Shown here piece after piece: positions 36,136 to 45,800 of a stretch of DNA of 64,000 bases; the stretch's first letter is position 1, and the number at the start of each line of letters is the position of its first letter. The notes below the pieces were generated by a model, which ran no database searches, had not been told where the DNA came from, and saw only the letters and a program-made list of their open reading frames with translations. The position numbers and the translations under genes are program-made. The stretch spans positions 434,001 through 498,000 of the forward strand of contig CAVYTS010000033.1 of NCBI GenBank assembly GCA_963771305.1. The letters are read 5' to 3'. The DNA is from CAJCIT01 sp963771305 (GTDB lineage: Bacteria; Acidobacteriota; Terriglobia; Bryobacterales; Bryobacteraceae).

Positions 36136-36231
36136 GCTTTCACCGAGCGCCGCCTTCCATGAAGTCTGAAAACACTTCGCCCTTCGGCGACACTGGAAAT
36201 ATGTTCCGTCCCGGCTTGCCTGGAACCGACC

Positions 36232-36828
36232 ATGTCTGAACGCATCCGCGATTATTTCGAATTCTTCGGCTTGGACCGCAAGCTCGTCATCAATCCGGAC
36301 GACCTGCAGAAGCGCTTCTATCAGCTCAGCCGGCAGTGGCACCCGGACCGCTTCAGCCGCCGTCCGATTGAAGAACAGAATCAATCACTGGAAGCCACAT
36401 CGCTGCTGAACGACGGCTATCGTACGCTGAAGGATCCCGTGAAGAGAGCTGAGTATCTGCTCACTCAGGAAGGATTTCCCATCGGGGAACAGCGCTCCAA
36501 GGACGTGCCGCCGGAGTTACTCGAAGAGGTCTTCGAACTGAACATGATGCTGGAGGAACTCAAATCCGGTGACCAATCGGCCCGGCCTCAGCTCGAACAA
36601 GCTCGCGCCAGCTTTCTAACCATGCGGGGCAGCCTGGACCAGGAGATGCTCAGGCTCTTCAATCGCTACGATGCTTCGGCCGAGGGCAGCGAAACCGCCA
36701 AACAGGCACTGAACGAAGTCCGCGGACTTCTCAATCGTCGGCGCTATATTGAAAACCTGGTCCGCGACGTAGACCGCGCCCTCGGCCCCGCCCCGGTCCC
36801 AGCGGAGGTCGTGGAGGACAAGCTTTGA
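36232..36828 (+). CDS. hscB: Fe-S assembly co-chaperone
   Basis: J-domain protein of 198 residues. The HPD motif is at residues 37-39 (SRQWHPDRFSRRPIEEQN), followed by the C-terminal three-helix domain that binds IscU. It is somewhat longer than E. coli HscB (171). It stimulates the HscA ATPase. 45 bases before hscA. Confidence 0.93.
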   Translation: MSERIRDYFEFFGLDRKLVINPDDLQKRFYQLSRQWHPDRFSRRPIEEQNQSLEATSLLNDGYRTLKDPVKRAEYLLTQEGFPIGEQRSKDVPPELLEEVFELNMMLEELKSGDQSARPQLEQARASFLTMRGSLDQEMLRLFNRYDASAEGSETAKQALNEVRGLLNRRRYIENLVRDVDRALGPAPVPAEVVEDKL

Positions 36829-36873
36829 TGCCTGTCAATGCTTCGTTGAGACGCAACAATCCTACTGAATCCA

Positions 36874-38727
36874 ATGTCCACATTTCAAATTGACTTCGGC
36901 GAATCGCGCCGCTCGAAAATTGTTGGGATCGACCTGGGCACCACCAACAGCCTGGTCGCCTACATGGACCTGACTGGTCCCAAAATCATCGAAGACGCCC
37001 AGGGCCGAAAGATCGTTCCCAGCGTAGTCTCCTTGACCGAGTCTGGCCAACTGGTCGCCGGCGAAGAAGCCCGCGAACTTCTGCTCACCGCCTCCGATCG
37101 CACCGTCTATTCGGTGAAGCGCTTAATGGGCAAAGGGGTCGCCGACGTCCAGCAGGAGATCAAACTCTTCCCGTTCCGCATCGACCCCAGTAGTACTTCG
37201 GTGATTCAACTTACGCTGGGCGACCGGACTCTGACGCCGCCCGAAATCTCCGCCGCGGTCTTGAAGCAGCTCAAACAGAACGCCGAAGTCGCGCTCGGTG
37301 CGCCGGTCTCGCAGGCTGTTATTACCGTGCCGGCTTATTTCAACGACGCTCAGCGCCAAGCCACCAAAGATGCGGGCCGCTTGGCCGGTCTCGAAGTGCT
37401 GCGGCTCGTCAACGAACCAACTGCCGCGTCACTTGCCTATGGCCTCGACAAGCGCAAAGAAGGCATTATCGCCGTCTACGATTTTGGCGGCGGTACCTTC
37501 GATATCTCCATTCTTCGTCTGCACGACGGAATCTTCGAAGTGCTCGCCACCAACGGCGATACCCACCTGGGCGGCGACGATATCGACAATCTCCTGCTGC
37601 GGATCGCTTTAGAAGACATCGCCACCGACTGGAAGCAAGACCTATCCACAGATACGGAGGGCGTGCAACGCCTTCGCCGCGCGGTGATTCACGCCAAAGA
37701 GGAACTCTCCTTCGTTCTCGAAACCACCATCGCCCTCAATTACCGGAACAAGAGCTACCACCGCGCCATCAACCGAGAACTTCTGGAGCGTCTCATCGCT
37801 CCTATCGTCGAGCGCACGTTGGCGCCGTGCCGTGCTTGTCTCGTCGATGCCAAGCTCACGCCGGAAGAAATCGATGAAGTCGTCATGGTGGGAGGCTCCA
37901 CCCGCATCCCCTTAGTCCGCGCAGCCGTCGAAACTCTCTTCAAATCGAAACCGCACACCGACCTCAATCCCGACGAAGTGGTCGCCCTCGGCGCCGCGGT
38001 TCAGGCGGGCATCCTCGCAGGCGATGTCGACGATCAGTTGCTCCTCGACGTCACACCCCTGTCGCTCGGTATCGAAACCATGGGCGGTGTCGTCTCAAAG
38101 CTGATTCATCGAAATTCCACCATTCCCGCCAGCGCAACGGAGACGTTTACGACCGCCGTCGATGGCCAGCGGAACGTGCTCATTCACGTTCTGCAAGGTG
38201 AGCGCGAACTGGTCAAAGACTGTCGCAGCCTGGCCCGTTTCGATCTTCGAGATATTGAGCCGATGGCGGCCGGCTTTGCCCGCATCGAAGTGCGTTTCCT
38301 GATCGATGCCAACGGCATTCTGAACGTGACCGCCCGCGACGCACGGACGGGTAAAGAACACAGCGTTGAGGTGAAGCCGTCCTACGGCTTGAGCGAAGAC
38401 CAGGTAGAAGCCATGATTCGCGAATCCATCGAGAAGGCCGAACAAGACATGCGCGAACGCCAGGTTCGTGAAGCCCGTGTCGAAGCCGACAACATTCTCT
38501 CTGCCACGGGAAAGGCCAAGCGGAATGATGCCTGGCTGGGCTTGACCGACGAAGAAAGGGCTGCCGTCGAAGCCGCCGAACGGGACCTCTTGAACGTGTA
38601 CAACTCGGAGGATCATTTGCTGATCAACGAGAAAATCGAGTACCTCAACAAGGTGACCCACACGCTCGCTGAGAACATGATGAATACCGCTGTTCGTGGC
38701 GCATTGAAGGGCACCAAGATCGAATAG
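36874..38727 (+). CDS. hscA: Hsp70-type Fe-S assembly chaperone
   Basis: Hsp70 protein of 617 residues. ATPase signatures: VGIDLGTTNSLVAY, VYDFGGGTFDISIL and VMVGGSTRIPLVR. The substrate domain follows from about residue 390. Length and place in the isc operon identify it as HscA rather than DnaK. It binds the LPPVK motif of IscU. Confidence 0.95.
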   Translation: MSTFQIDFGESRRSKIVGIDLGTTNSLVAYMDLTGPKIIEDAQGRKIVPSVVSLTESGQLVAGEEARELLLTASDRTVYSVKRLMGKGVADVQQEIKLFPFRIDPSSTSVIQLTLGDRTLTPPEISAAVLKQLKQNAEVALGAPVSQAVITVPAYFNDAQRQATKDAGRLAGLEVLRLVNEPTAASLAYGLDKRKEGIIAVYDFGGGTFDISILRLHDGIFEVLATNGDTHLGGDDIDNLLLRIALEDIATDWKQDLSTDTEGVQRLRRAVIHAKEELSFVLETTIALNYRNKSYHRAINRELLERLIAPIVERTLAPCRACLVDAKLTPEEIDEVVMVGGSTRIPLVRAAVETLFKSKPHTDLNPDEVVALGAAVQAGILAGDVDDQLLLDVTPLSLGIETMGGVVSKLIHRNSTIPASATETFTTAVDGQRNVLIHVLQGERELVKDCRSLARFDLRDIEPMAAGFARIEVRFLIDANGILNVTARDARTGKEHSVEVKPSYGLSEDQVEAMIRESIEKAEQDMRERQVREARVEADNILSATGKAKRNDAWLGLTDEERAAVEAAERDLLNVYNSEDHLLINEKIEYLNKVTHTLAENMMNTAVRGALKGTKIE

Positions 38728-38748
38728 CCGCTTCCACAGAGGAACCTT

Positions 38749-38961
38749 ATGGCCGGACTATCCTGGAACCACATTGACGACATCGCAATCAGTCTCTACG
38801 AGGCCCACCCGGAGGTTGATCCTTTAACGATCCGCTTCACGGATATGCACAAATGGATCACGGCATTGCCCGATTTCGACGATGATCCCGCCGCCTCCAC
38901 CGAAGGCAAGCTAGAAGCAATTCAAATGGCCTGGCTCGACGAATACAAAGACAACCAATAG
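38749..38961 (+). CDS. iscX: IscX (ISC regulatory/iron adaptor protein)
   Basis: Protein of 70 residues, full length: LSWNHIDDIAISLYEAHPEV, HKWITALPDFDDDP and IQMAWLDEY. The acidic face binds IscS and iron. It closes the operon; the ferredoxin gene that lies between hscA and iscX in E. coli is absent here. Confidence 0.95.
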   Translation: MAGLSWNHIDDIAISLYEAHPEVDPLTIRFTDMHKWITALPDFDDDPAASTEGKLEAIQMAWLDEYKDNQ

Positions 38962-39096
38962 CTCAGAGGGGACAGGCGCCTTTTCGCATTTTGCCTCGGC
39001 TTTTTGGACTGCAAGCGCGCCCGCTGCCACTCCCACCGACGAGAGGATGGTTTGAAGCACCGAGCGTCGACTGATTGAGTTATCTGGAATAAGCAC
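38911..39096 (-). CDS. Possible small protein with twin-arginine-like leader
   Basis: 61 codons from a GTG at 39096 with a good ribosome site (GAGG). The start is LIPDNSISRRSVLQTILSSV followed by GVAAGALAVQKAEAKCEK, a Tat-type leader. Only about 30 residues come after it, and the last 51 bases overlap iscX on the other strand. Probably the stub of a longer exported gene that was cut off, or a very small Tat substrate. Confidence 0.4.
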   Translation of the reverse strand: MLIPDNSISRRSVLQTILSSVGVAAGALAVQKAEAKCEKAPVPSELLVVFVFVEPGHLNCF

Positions 39097-39105
39097 GCCG
39101 CCACC

Positions 39106-39518
39106 TCAATCCGACCGCCGGCCCTCGAACGATCCCGTCGCACCGCGATCGTGAAAGTTGCCATTGTAAGTGGCGCCTGGACAACGCCCTGAACGCGCGG
39201 TCCATCGACCCTCCCGCGAAATGTCAGCGCATCCCGGGTCTTGGTTCGAACCACGAGGTGTTGTTCATCGATCGTGCCTTCCACCCCGACGGATTGATTG
39301 GGCCCTTTGAAGTGGCCGGTGATCTGCGATCCGTTCTGGCGAAGGTCCAGGTACTTGGTGGAAGTTGATCCGTTCGGATCCTGGCAGTAGAGAATCCAAT
39401 TTCCGGCAACAAGGGCGGGCGGCTGCTGGTGAGGCGGTTGCTGTGCGAACGCCGCACTTCCCACAGAGACCATCAAGCAAAAGCACATCCAGAGAATCCC
39501 GCAAAAATACCTTTTCAT
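39106..39518 (-). pseudogene. Small secreted lipocalin-like protein, probable frameshift
   Basis: The signal peptide (MKRYFCGILWMCFCLMVSVG, to AFAQ) is followed by a beta-rich part, NWILYCQDPNGSTSTKYLDL then RQNGSQITGHFKG. Near 39172-39190 the original frame turns into unlikely sequence, while another frame reads GATYNGNFHDRGATGSFEGR and a stop at 39106, which looks like the true end. In pattern it resembles the protein at 49800. Function unknown. Confidence 0.55.
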
Positions 39519-39720
39519 AAAATCCTCATATCATACACTTCGCTTCACAAAAATCTATCGCAATTCTCATCTCGAAGCCTCGGGGTAAAGCCCGCCTTGG
39601 GGAGCAGCGGAATGCGGTGCTGCCGAAGCCTGCGACGGGCGGTCAGACGAAACCAGCTGCGCAACCATGGTTGGCGCGTAGCCTCGCCTCAGCACGTCCT
39701 CCGCTATCGTCAATGAAGGC

Positions 39721-39925
39721 GTGAATTTCGTCTCTGGTGGTCCGTTTGCGAGTCAGGCCCTCAATTTTTTCAAGACTGCGTCTGGGTCGAGCGACGTGCT
39801 GCTCAAGATGGAGAAGCCGGTCGCGGAAGGAATTGGACTTTCACCGGACGGGCGAGAACTCTTTTACGGGACAAATAGACTACAGCGGCAGCGACTTGAT
39901 GCTTGTCAAAAACTTTTGGCCGTAG
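39721..39925 (+). pseudogene. C-terminal stub of a TolB-like (PD40) beta-propeller protein
   Basis: One frame reads LLKMEKPVAEGIGLSPDGRE, and a shifted frame ends QIDYSGSDLMLVKNFWP and stop. This is the normal last blade of PD40 propellers, often fused to Ser/Thr kinases. A one-base frameshift is near 39870. The rest of the gene is missing. The surrounding 39519-40035 holds no other gene. Confidence 0.6.
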
Positions 39926-39984
39926 CTTGGTGCCGGTCGAAAGGCGCAGACGGCCCATTGGGATCCCCACGTCACTAAGGGAGC

Positions 39985-41027
39985 GTGCATAAATAAACGC
40001 TTCACAATAGTGAAGCAATGCGATATGGTTGAGCTGTGGCTGGCACGGATAGTGCGGAGCGGGGTATTAAGCAGCGTTATGAGGGTCTATCACCTGTTTT
40101 AAATGAGCAAGCGCTACGCCGGTTTGCAGCCACTGAAGCCCGATCCTACGGTCGCGGCGGGGTGAGCTTGGTATCTCGAATCACCGGGATCGCTCGGAGC
40201 ACGATCTGTCGCGGGATGAAAGAGATCGCGGAGAAGCGCCAACTGGAGGCCGGGCGGATACGCAAGCGTGGCGCCGGCCGGAAGGCGAAGCTGGCCGAAG
40301 ATTCCACGTTGGTGTCCGATCTGGAGCAGTTGGTGGAACCGGCAACACGCGGGGATCCGATGGGATTGATCCGTTGGACATCGAAAAGTAGTCTGCGACA
40401 CTTATCGCAGGAGTTGGATGGTCTGGACCATTCAGCGTGTCCGCACGTGATTGCCGACTGTCTACGCGAACTTGGGTACAGTCTCCAGGCAAACAGGAAG
40501 ACACGGGAAGGAAGCGGCCACGTGGACCGGGACGCACAGTTTCAGTACATCAGCGATCAGGCCAAGGCGTTTGTGGCGGCGGGCGAACCGGTTATCTCGG
40601 TTGATACGAAGAAGAAGGAACTCGTAGGAAATTTCAAAAACAATGGGCGCGAATGGCGTCCCAAAGGGTCTCCGGAAGCCGTCAATGTGCATGATGTCAG
40701 TATTGGTACCGATCACGATACCGCCAGCTTCGCCGTCCACGCGATAGGACGGTGTTGGCATTTGCTCGTGCCGGGCGGCAGATGGCATACCGTGATGGGG
40801 ACGTTGAAACCCCTGCGGAGTTTCAAGACCATTGTGCAGTTGATCGCGGCAACCACAACTAACGCCGGACTCACGGTGCGCGCCGAACTGGACGAGAACA
40901 AATATCCTAAGGGTGTCAAAATCTCCGACTCCACATTCGACTCTCTCAATCTCGCCCGCCACGCATTCCATGGTGACTGGAACCACACTACATCGCCCGC
41001 GCCAAACTGAAGCGTTTATTTATGCAC
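39985..41027 (+). mobile_element. ISAzo13-type insertion element, internally degraded
   Basis: Bounded by perfect 20-bp inverted repeats: GTGCATAAATAAACGCTTCA at 39985-40004 and its complement at 41008-41027. The element is about 1.04 kb, shorter than usual for the family. No target duplication could be seen. The right repeat contains the transposase stop codon. Confidence 0.82.
40036..41010 (+). pseudogene. ISAzo13-type transposase with deletions and a micro-inversion
   Basis: 324 residues against about 400 normally. Recognised by VISVDTKKKELVGNFKNNGR, TDHDTASFAVHAIGRCW and the end NLARHAFHGDWNHTT. Two stretches of the catalytic region are missing. Between GRCW and PLRSFKTIVQLI the forward frame gives unrelated residues, but the complement of 40759-40796 reads ITVCHLPPGTSK, which is the missing family motif. 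A short segment has thus been inverted. The frame stays open, but the enzyme is certainly inactive. Confidence 0.82.
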
Positions 41028-41084
41028 AAACCTTAACGTGTGATCCCCCCGTGCCGGCCACACTGCTGCTAAACTCTCTTAAGG

Positions 41085-42128
41085 ATGAACGCTATGCAAT
41101 CTCGCCGGGGATTTCTTCTAGCCGTTGGCGTCGGGTCGCCGCTTCTACTCGCTATGACTAACAAATCTGGCTCACAGAAGCCCATCCTGGGTACCGGCGA
41201 TCATACCTACGAAGTTACTCACGATTGGGGCGAACTGCCCGCCGACATCAAGTACGGCAACACCCACGGAGTCGTCGAGGACTCCCAAGGCCGCATTTAC
41301 ATTCATCACACGGTCAACGCCGCTAGCGAGTCGAGCGACTCCATGGTGGTCTTCGACGCCAATGGGAAGTTCATCAAGAGTTGGGGCAAGGATTTCAAAG
41401 GCGGCGCACACGGCCTCTACATCCACCGCGAGGGCAGCACCGAGTACCTCTATCTTTGCGATACGAAGCGCGCATTGGTTGTGAAGGCCACCCTCGATGG
41501 CGAGGAGTTATTTACACTCGGCTACCCCGAGGAATCGCCCGCTTACAAGCCTGCCGCAGACGGTACCAAAATCAAATACAGCCCCACCAATCTCACCATC
41601 GCTCCGAACGGTGACATCTACGTCGGCGACGGCTACGGCTCAAGCTATGTAAACCAATACACCAAGGACGGGAAGTTCATCCGGACATTTGGCGGCAAGG
41701 GCACGGCGGTTGGTCAGCTCGATTGTCCGCATGGCATCATTGTCGACACCCGCGGCACCACGCCCATACTGATGATTGCCGATCGTGGTAACCATCGCAT
41801 CCAGACTTTCACGCTCGACGGCCAGCCCATCGCCTTCATCGCCGGAACCAACCTTCCCTGCTATTTCAACTTCTATAAGAACGGCGACAACGTTGTGCCG
41901 GACCTCGGCGCGCGCGTCACGCTGCTCAATAAGAACAACAACGTGATTGAACAGTTAGGCGACGATTCTGCCGCCAATAAATGGGGTGACGTGCGAAAGC
42001 TCAGCCGCGATGCCTTCACGCCCGGCAAGTTTGTCTGCCCACACGGCGCGTGCTTCGATCACGAAGGAAACATCTACGTGGTGGAGTGGGTGGAAGTGGG
42101 CCGCGTCAGCAAGCTGCGCCACGTCTGA
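41085..42128 (+). CDS. Exported NHL-type beta-propeller protein
   Basis: Protein of 347 residues with a possible twin-arginine leader (QSRRGFLLAVGVGSPLLLAM). Repeats with the pattern of six-bladed NHL propellers follow: THGVVEDSQGRIYIHH, LTIAPNGDIYVGDGYGSSYV, CPHGIIVDTRGTTPILMIAD and CPHGACFDHEGNIYVVEW. Often such proteins bind or hydrolyse small molecules (6-bladed lactonase/lyase fold). No catalytic site is obvious. Confidence 0.8.
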   Translation: MNAMQSRRGFLLAVGVGSPLLLAMTNKSGSQKPILGTGDHTYEVTHDWGELPADIKYGNTHGVVEDSQGRIYIHHTVNAASESSDSMVVFDANGKFIKSWGKDFKGGAHGLYIHREGSTEYLYLCDTKRALVVKATLDGEELFTLGYPEESPAYKPAADGTKIKYSPTNLTIAPNGDIYVGDGYGSSYVNQYTKDGKFIRTFGGKGTAVGQLDCPHGIIVDTRGTTPILMIADRGNHRIQTFTLDGQPIAFIAGTNLPCYFNFYKNGDNVVPDLGARVTLLNKNNNVIEQLGDDSAANKWGDVRKLSRDAFTPGKFVCPHGACFDHEGNIYVVEWVEVGRVSKLRHV

Positions 42129-42271
42129 AACTGAGACTGGCCACGAAACCATCTACGAAGCTTTCGGAGCCGTGACCGCAGCTCTCCCGGAGCAAGGGAG
42201 CGGACGCTGAAACGTTACCCATTCGTCCGGCCGACGCGGTCGCAGACCTCCTTCGCTCTCAATCCGGCCAC

Positions 42272-43246
42272 CTACACCGTCGCCCCATCCCTCGGAAGCG
42301 CCGCTTCGATCTCCGTCAATTCTTCCTTCGTCAGCCGGAACTCCAGCGCCCCAATCACTCCTTTGATCTGCTCGGCTTTCCGTAAACCAACAATTGCGCC
42401 CGTCACCGCCGGGTTGTTCACCGTCCAGGCGATGGCCACTTCGCCCGCCGTCCGTCCATGGCGCTGCCCGATCTGCCGCAGCAACTCCGCTAGCTCCAGA
42501 TTACGGCTCAGTAACGGCTCCTGGAAATGCGGATTTCGGCTCCGCCAATCGTCCGACGGTAGGTTCAGCGCCCGCTCCCGTGTCATCGCGCCGCTCAGCA
42601 GTCCGTTCTTCATCGGGGAGTAGACGATCACACCGATTTTGTTCTCCCGGGCATACGGAAGAATGCCATCCTCCACCTCGCGCGCTAGCAACGAGTACGG
42701 CGGCTGCAGGGAGGTGATCGGCGCAATCTTCTGCACGCGCTTCATTTGTTCTGCATTGAAGTTCGAAATACCAATCCATCGGACCTTGCCTTGCTCCTGT
42801 AGCCGCGCCATCTCGGTCCAGCCTTCTTCAATGTCCTCATCGGGCTGAGGCCAGTGCATCTGGTACAGGTCGATCACGTCGACCCTCAAGCGTCTCAGAC
42901 TCGCTTCGCACTCTTTCCGAATCGACTCGGCTTTGAGACATCCGTAGATGCTGCCATCGGCTCGCGCCAGCCGCTCACACTTCGTGAAGATGTACGGCTT
43001 GCGCGACAGCTCTGCCAGCGCCCGGCCCACTACTTCCTCGGAGTGCCCTACCCCGTAAATGGCCGCCGTATCGATCCAATTCATCCCCGCGTCGACGGCC
43101 GCCCGGATCGCGGCAATCGAATCCCTGTCGTCTTGTACGCCCCAGGCAAACTGCCATCCGGAGCCGCCGATGGCCCATGCCCCGAACCCTATGCGAGTGA
43201 TTTGAAGGTCGCTGTTTCCGAGTTGCTTGGTCTCGATCATTGTCAT
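42272..43246 (-). CDS. Aldo/keto reductase
   Basis: About 324 residues from ATG 43246 or 43240. The catalytic tetrad is seen in MNWIDTAAIYGVGHSEEVVG (Asp, Tyr), FTKCERL (Lys) and IDLYQMHWPQPDEDIEEGW (His). It is a TIM-barrel NADPH-dependent reductase of the AKR11/12-like group. A longer frame reaches 43318 but lacks family sequence. Substrate unknown. Confidence 0.88.
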   Translation of the reverse strand: MTMIETKQLGNSDLQITRIGFGAWAIGGSGWQFAWGVQDDRDSIAAIRAAVDAGMNWIDTAAIYGVGHSEEVVGRALAELSRKPYIFTKCERLARADGSIYGCLKAESIRKECEASLRRLRVDVIDLYQMHWPQPDEDIEEGWTEMARLQEQGKVRWIGISNFNAEQMKRVQKIAPITSLQPPYSLLAREVEDGILPYARENKIGVIVYSPMKNGLLSGAMTRERALNLPSDDWRSRNPHFQEPLLSRNLELAELLRQIGQRHGRTAGEVAIAWTVNNPAVTGAIVGLRKAEQIKGVIGALEFRLTKEELTEIEAALPRDGATV

Positions 43247-43786
43247 TCCGAATAAAATGATACCCCTAGCTCGTCGTAGGGTGATCCCCGGCTCGCATTC
43301 GACGCCTCGCCGATGCACGCTGCTCTCACGATGAGCTGGCCCAGAGCTGCTTCCGACAATTCCGCTACAGAAATACCTGTATCACCGAGAGGCCGGCCCA
43401 CCTAGGCTGCACCTCAACTCCTTAAATTCACTCCACTTACGGATTGTCGGAGCGCGATCCACCGCAGCTGTTAGCTGCGAAACCACCATCGTGGCAGAGA
43501 AATCCTGAACTCGCCGGACACAACCTCGTAAAGCAAATGTGGCGGCTTCTATTCTTCCTCGTAGCGCTCGGAACTCTCAAGGCGGCCTCGATTTCGATCG
43601 AGATCGCCAGCCCGGGCAATATCTACGCCAACCCCAATTCGCAGCCGACCAAGGCTTCTATGTCGGCCCCTACACGCTGGTCGTCAATGGCGAACCCATG
43701 CTGGGACTGTGCGTGGACTTCTACCGCCAGAGCACTGGACTGGGGCGATAAATTGAGACACAGGCGAAAGGGAACACTTTCAGCGA

Positions 43787-44194
43787 ATGGAGTCGAGAGT
43801 GGCGAAGAAAGTGTCGGCGAGAGGGCGATCGGGAAAGTACGAGCCGGAGTTTAAGCGTAAAGCGGTGGACCGGATGGTAGCGGGCGAGAGCCCGACGGTG
43901 GTGGCGCGAGAGTTGGGGATCCGGTGCAAGTTTCTGTACCAGTGGCGGGATCAGGGGTGGGGAACGCTGGCGCAGGCCGTAGCGGCCGTGGCGGCAGAGT
44001 CTGACCCAACCGAAACAGCGCCTGACGGCGAGCACGAAGGGCTGCGGAAAAAGATCGCCGCGCTGGAGCGGCTGGTGGGCCAACAAGCGGCGGAACTGGA
44101 TTTTTTCGCCGCAGCCTTGCGCAACATCGGGGCGCCCGACCCGAAGAGCGATGTACGTTCCGACGGCGGATCTACCAAACGATCGAAGCCGTAG
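43787..44194 (+). CDS. IS3-family transposase OrfA
   Basis: Protein of 135 residues. The helix-turn-helix region is KYEPEFKRKAVDRMVAGESP then VVARELGIRCKFLYQW, followed by a leucine-zipper region (LRKKIAALERLVGQQAAELD) as in IS3 OrfA. The stop overlaps the OrfB start by one base (TAGTG at 44192-44196). Confidence 0.85.
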   Translation: MESRVAKKVSARGRSGKYEPEFKRKAVDRMVAGESPTVVARELGIRCKFLYQWRDQGWGTLAQAVAAVAAESDPTETAPDGEHEGLRKKIAALERLVGQQAAELDFFAAALRNIGAPDPKSDVRSDGGSTKRSKP

Positions 44195-45109
44195 TGACTG
44201 CGCAAGGCAGAACCAGTGTGGAGCGGATGTGCGATTTAGCGCGGGTGAGTCGAGCTGGGTTCTATCGGGACTGGCAGCAGCGGGAGCCGGGCCCGGCGGA
44301 GATGGCGATTCGCAGTGCCGTGCAAGAGGCGGCATTGCGGCATCGCCTATATGGCTATCGGCGGGTCACGGCGACGCTGCGAAGGGCCGGGGCGATGGTG
44401 GGCGAGCATGTCGCGCGCCGGATCATGCGGACTGACAACTTACTGGCAATCCGGAAGCGGAAGTTTGTGGCGACCAGTGATTCCCGGCACACTTACACAG
44501 TGTATCCGAATCTGGCATAGTATGTGCTAGTAAGTACCGTGAACCAGTTATGGGTTGCCGACATCACTTATCTGCGGCTGGGGAAAGAGTTCGTTTATCT
44601 GGCCGTGGTGCTGGATGTGTATTCGCGGCGCGTGGTGGGTTGGTCACTGGGCCGGAGCTTGCACACGGAATTGCCGCTGACCGCTCTGCGGAAGGCGCTT
44701 GCCGGCAGAGCAGGGCTTGGTGCATCATTCCGACCGGGGATCGCAGTATGCCAGCGACGACTACGTGAAGGCGCTGGAGTCCGCCGGAATGGTCATCAGC
44801 ATGAGCCGGCCGGCCCGGCCTTGGGAGAACGCTTACAGCGAGAGCTTCATGAACACTCTGAAAAGCGAGCAAATTAACTGCATGAGTTATCAAACGATGG
44901 AGGAGTTAGAAACACAGATCGAAGAGTTTATCGAACAGTTCTATAACAAGCAGCGGTTACATTCGGCGCTGAAGTACCTGACGCCGGAAGAGTTCGAGGC
45001 CAGGTCAGCGACGGCCGGTCGCAGCGACGCCTCACGGCCGGCGGCGTTAAGTTTTCCAAGGCATGAGGAAATCTATCCTGATGTCCCACAGCCCGATGCG
45101 CCGAGCTAG
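44194..45109 (+). pseudogene. IS3-family transposase OrfB, stop and frameshift
   Basis: Integrase-type transposase (DDE): VNQLWVADITYLRLGKEFVY (first Asp), VHHSDRGSQYAS (second Asp) and PWENAYSESFMNTLK (Glu). It is broken by an in-frame TAG at 44518-44520 and by a frameshift near 44700. All three catalytic residues are present, but they are not in one frame. The element is therefore immobile without help. Confidence 0.85.
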
Positions 45110-45800
45110 ACTGAAACGGGAGAACAGATAGGACTGTCCTCCCGCGACTCATCAGGATGAGTTTCCGGCAGAGTATTCCTTGGCGGGTTGCTCTTCAGCA
45201 GAGCCCGCCGCCGCTTCCTCTGCCGTGCTCATCCTCAACCGAAAACCACCCGTTCGCCAACGGAATTTCAGCGAACCGCAACCGTCCCCTTCGGACCGTG
45301 TCTCATTTACTCACGCAGGCCAGCACCGTCGGCAACCCCTGGGGCGCATTCGAAACTCCGGTCACCGCGGCGGGAATGAACAACTCCTACGTCTATCAGG
45401 AGAATGCCGGCAATCCAAACGTCAACGCCGTGACGTTGCATACCTACGAAGAAGAGACCTATCTCTACCTCCAGATCATTGCTGCCCTTCTACCCAAGGA
45501 CCGAATCGCGATCCAGGAAGCCGCTTGGTCCATCACCGACCCCGCCTTCAACATCAGTAACAACCGGGAAGCGCAACTTTGGAAAGCATCGGCCATGGAC
45601 CCGACAAACTACCTGCATGTCAATCTCTCGGGCATCGTCATCTATTCTGGCGTCACAGGGATTCACGGCGGCCAGCAGGAGTTCATCGCCATTCCGTCAA
45701 TGCCGTCCCAGAGCCGGCCGCGTTGAGTCTTCTCGCAGGCTTGCTCGGGCTCGACTGCATCCCATTGCGCAGCAGGCGCTGACCCGCCTGTCGTCGTGAG

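Larger units (their letters stand above)
43754..45305 (+). mobile_element. IS3-family element (degraded)
   Basis: Outer ends are TGAGACAC at 43754-43761 and GTGTCTCA at 45298-45305, with further imperfect match inward (AGGCGAAAGGG against GTCCGAAGGGG). The element contains orfA and a broken orfB. No clear target duplication was found, so the borders may be off by a few bases. Confidence 0.7.
43537..45782 (+). pseudogene. PEP-CTERM protein gene interrupted by IS3
   Basis: The 5' part (43537-43753) has the signal peptide MWRLLFFLVALGTLKAASIS, then after a one-base deletion in the C-run near 43632-43637 it reads FYVGPYTLVVNGEPMLGLCV, typical for PEP-CTERM propeptides. The 3' part (45306-45782) reads YVYQENAGNPNVNAVTLHTY and, after a second frame change near 45700, ends AVPEPAALSLLAGLLGLDCI then PLRSRR, a classic sorting tail. 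An IS3 element of 1.55 kb separates the two. The gene is dead unless the frameshifts are errors. Confidence 0.75.

Noticed and set aside
45110..45297. Separate gene after IS3 orfB
   Set aside because: The stretch lies inside the inverted ends of the element, and its frames show no family pattern.
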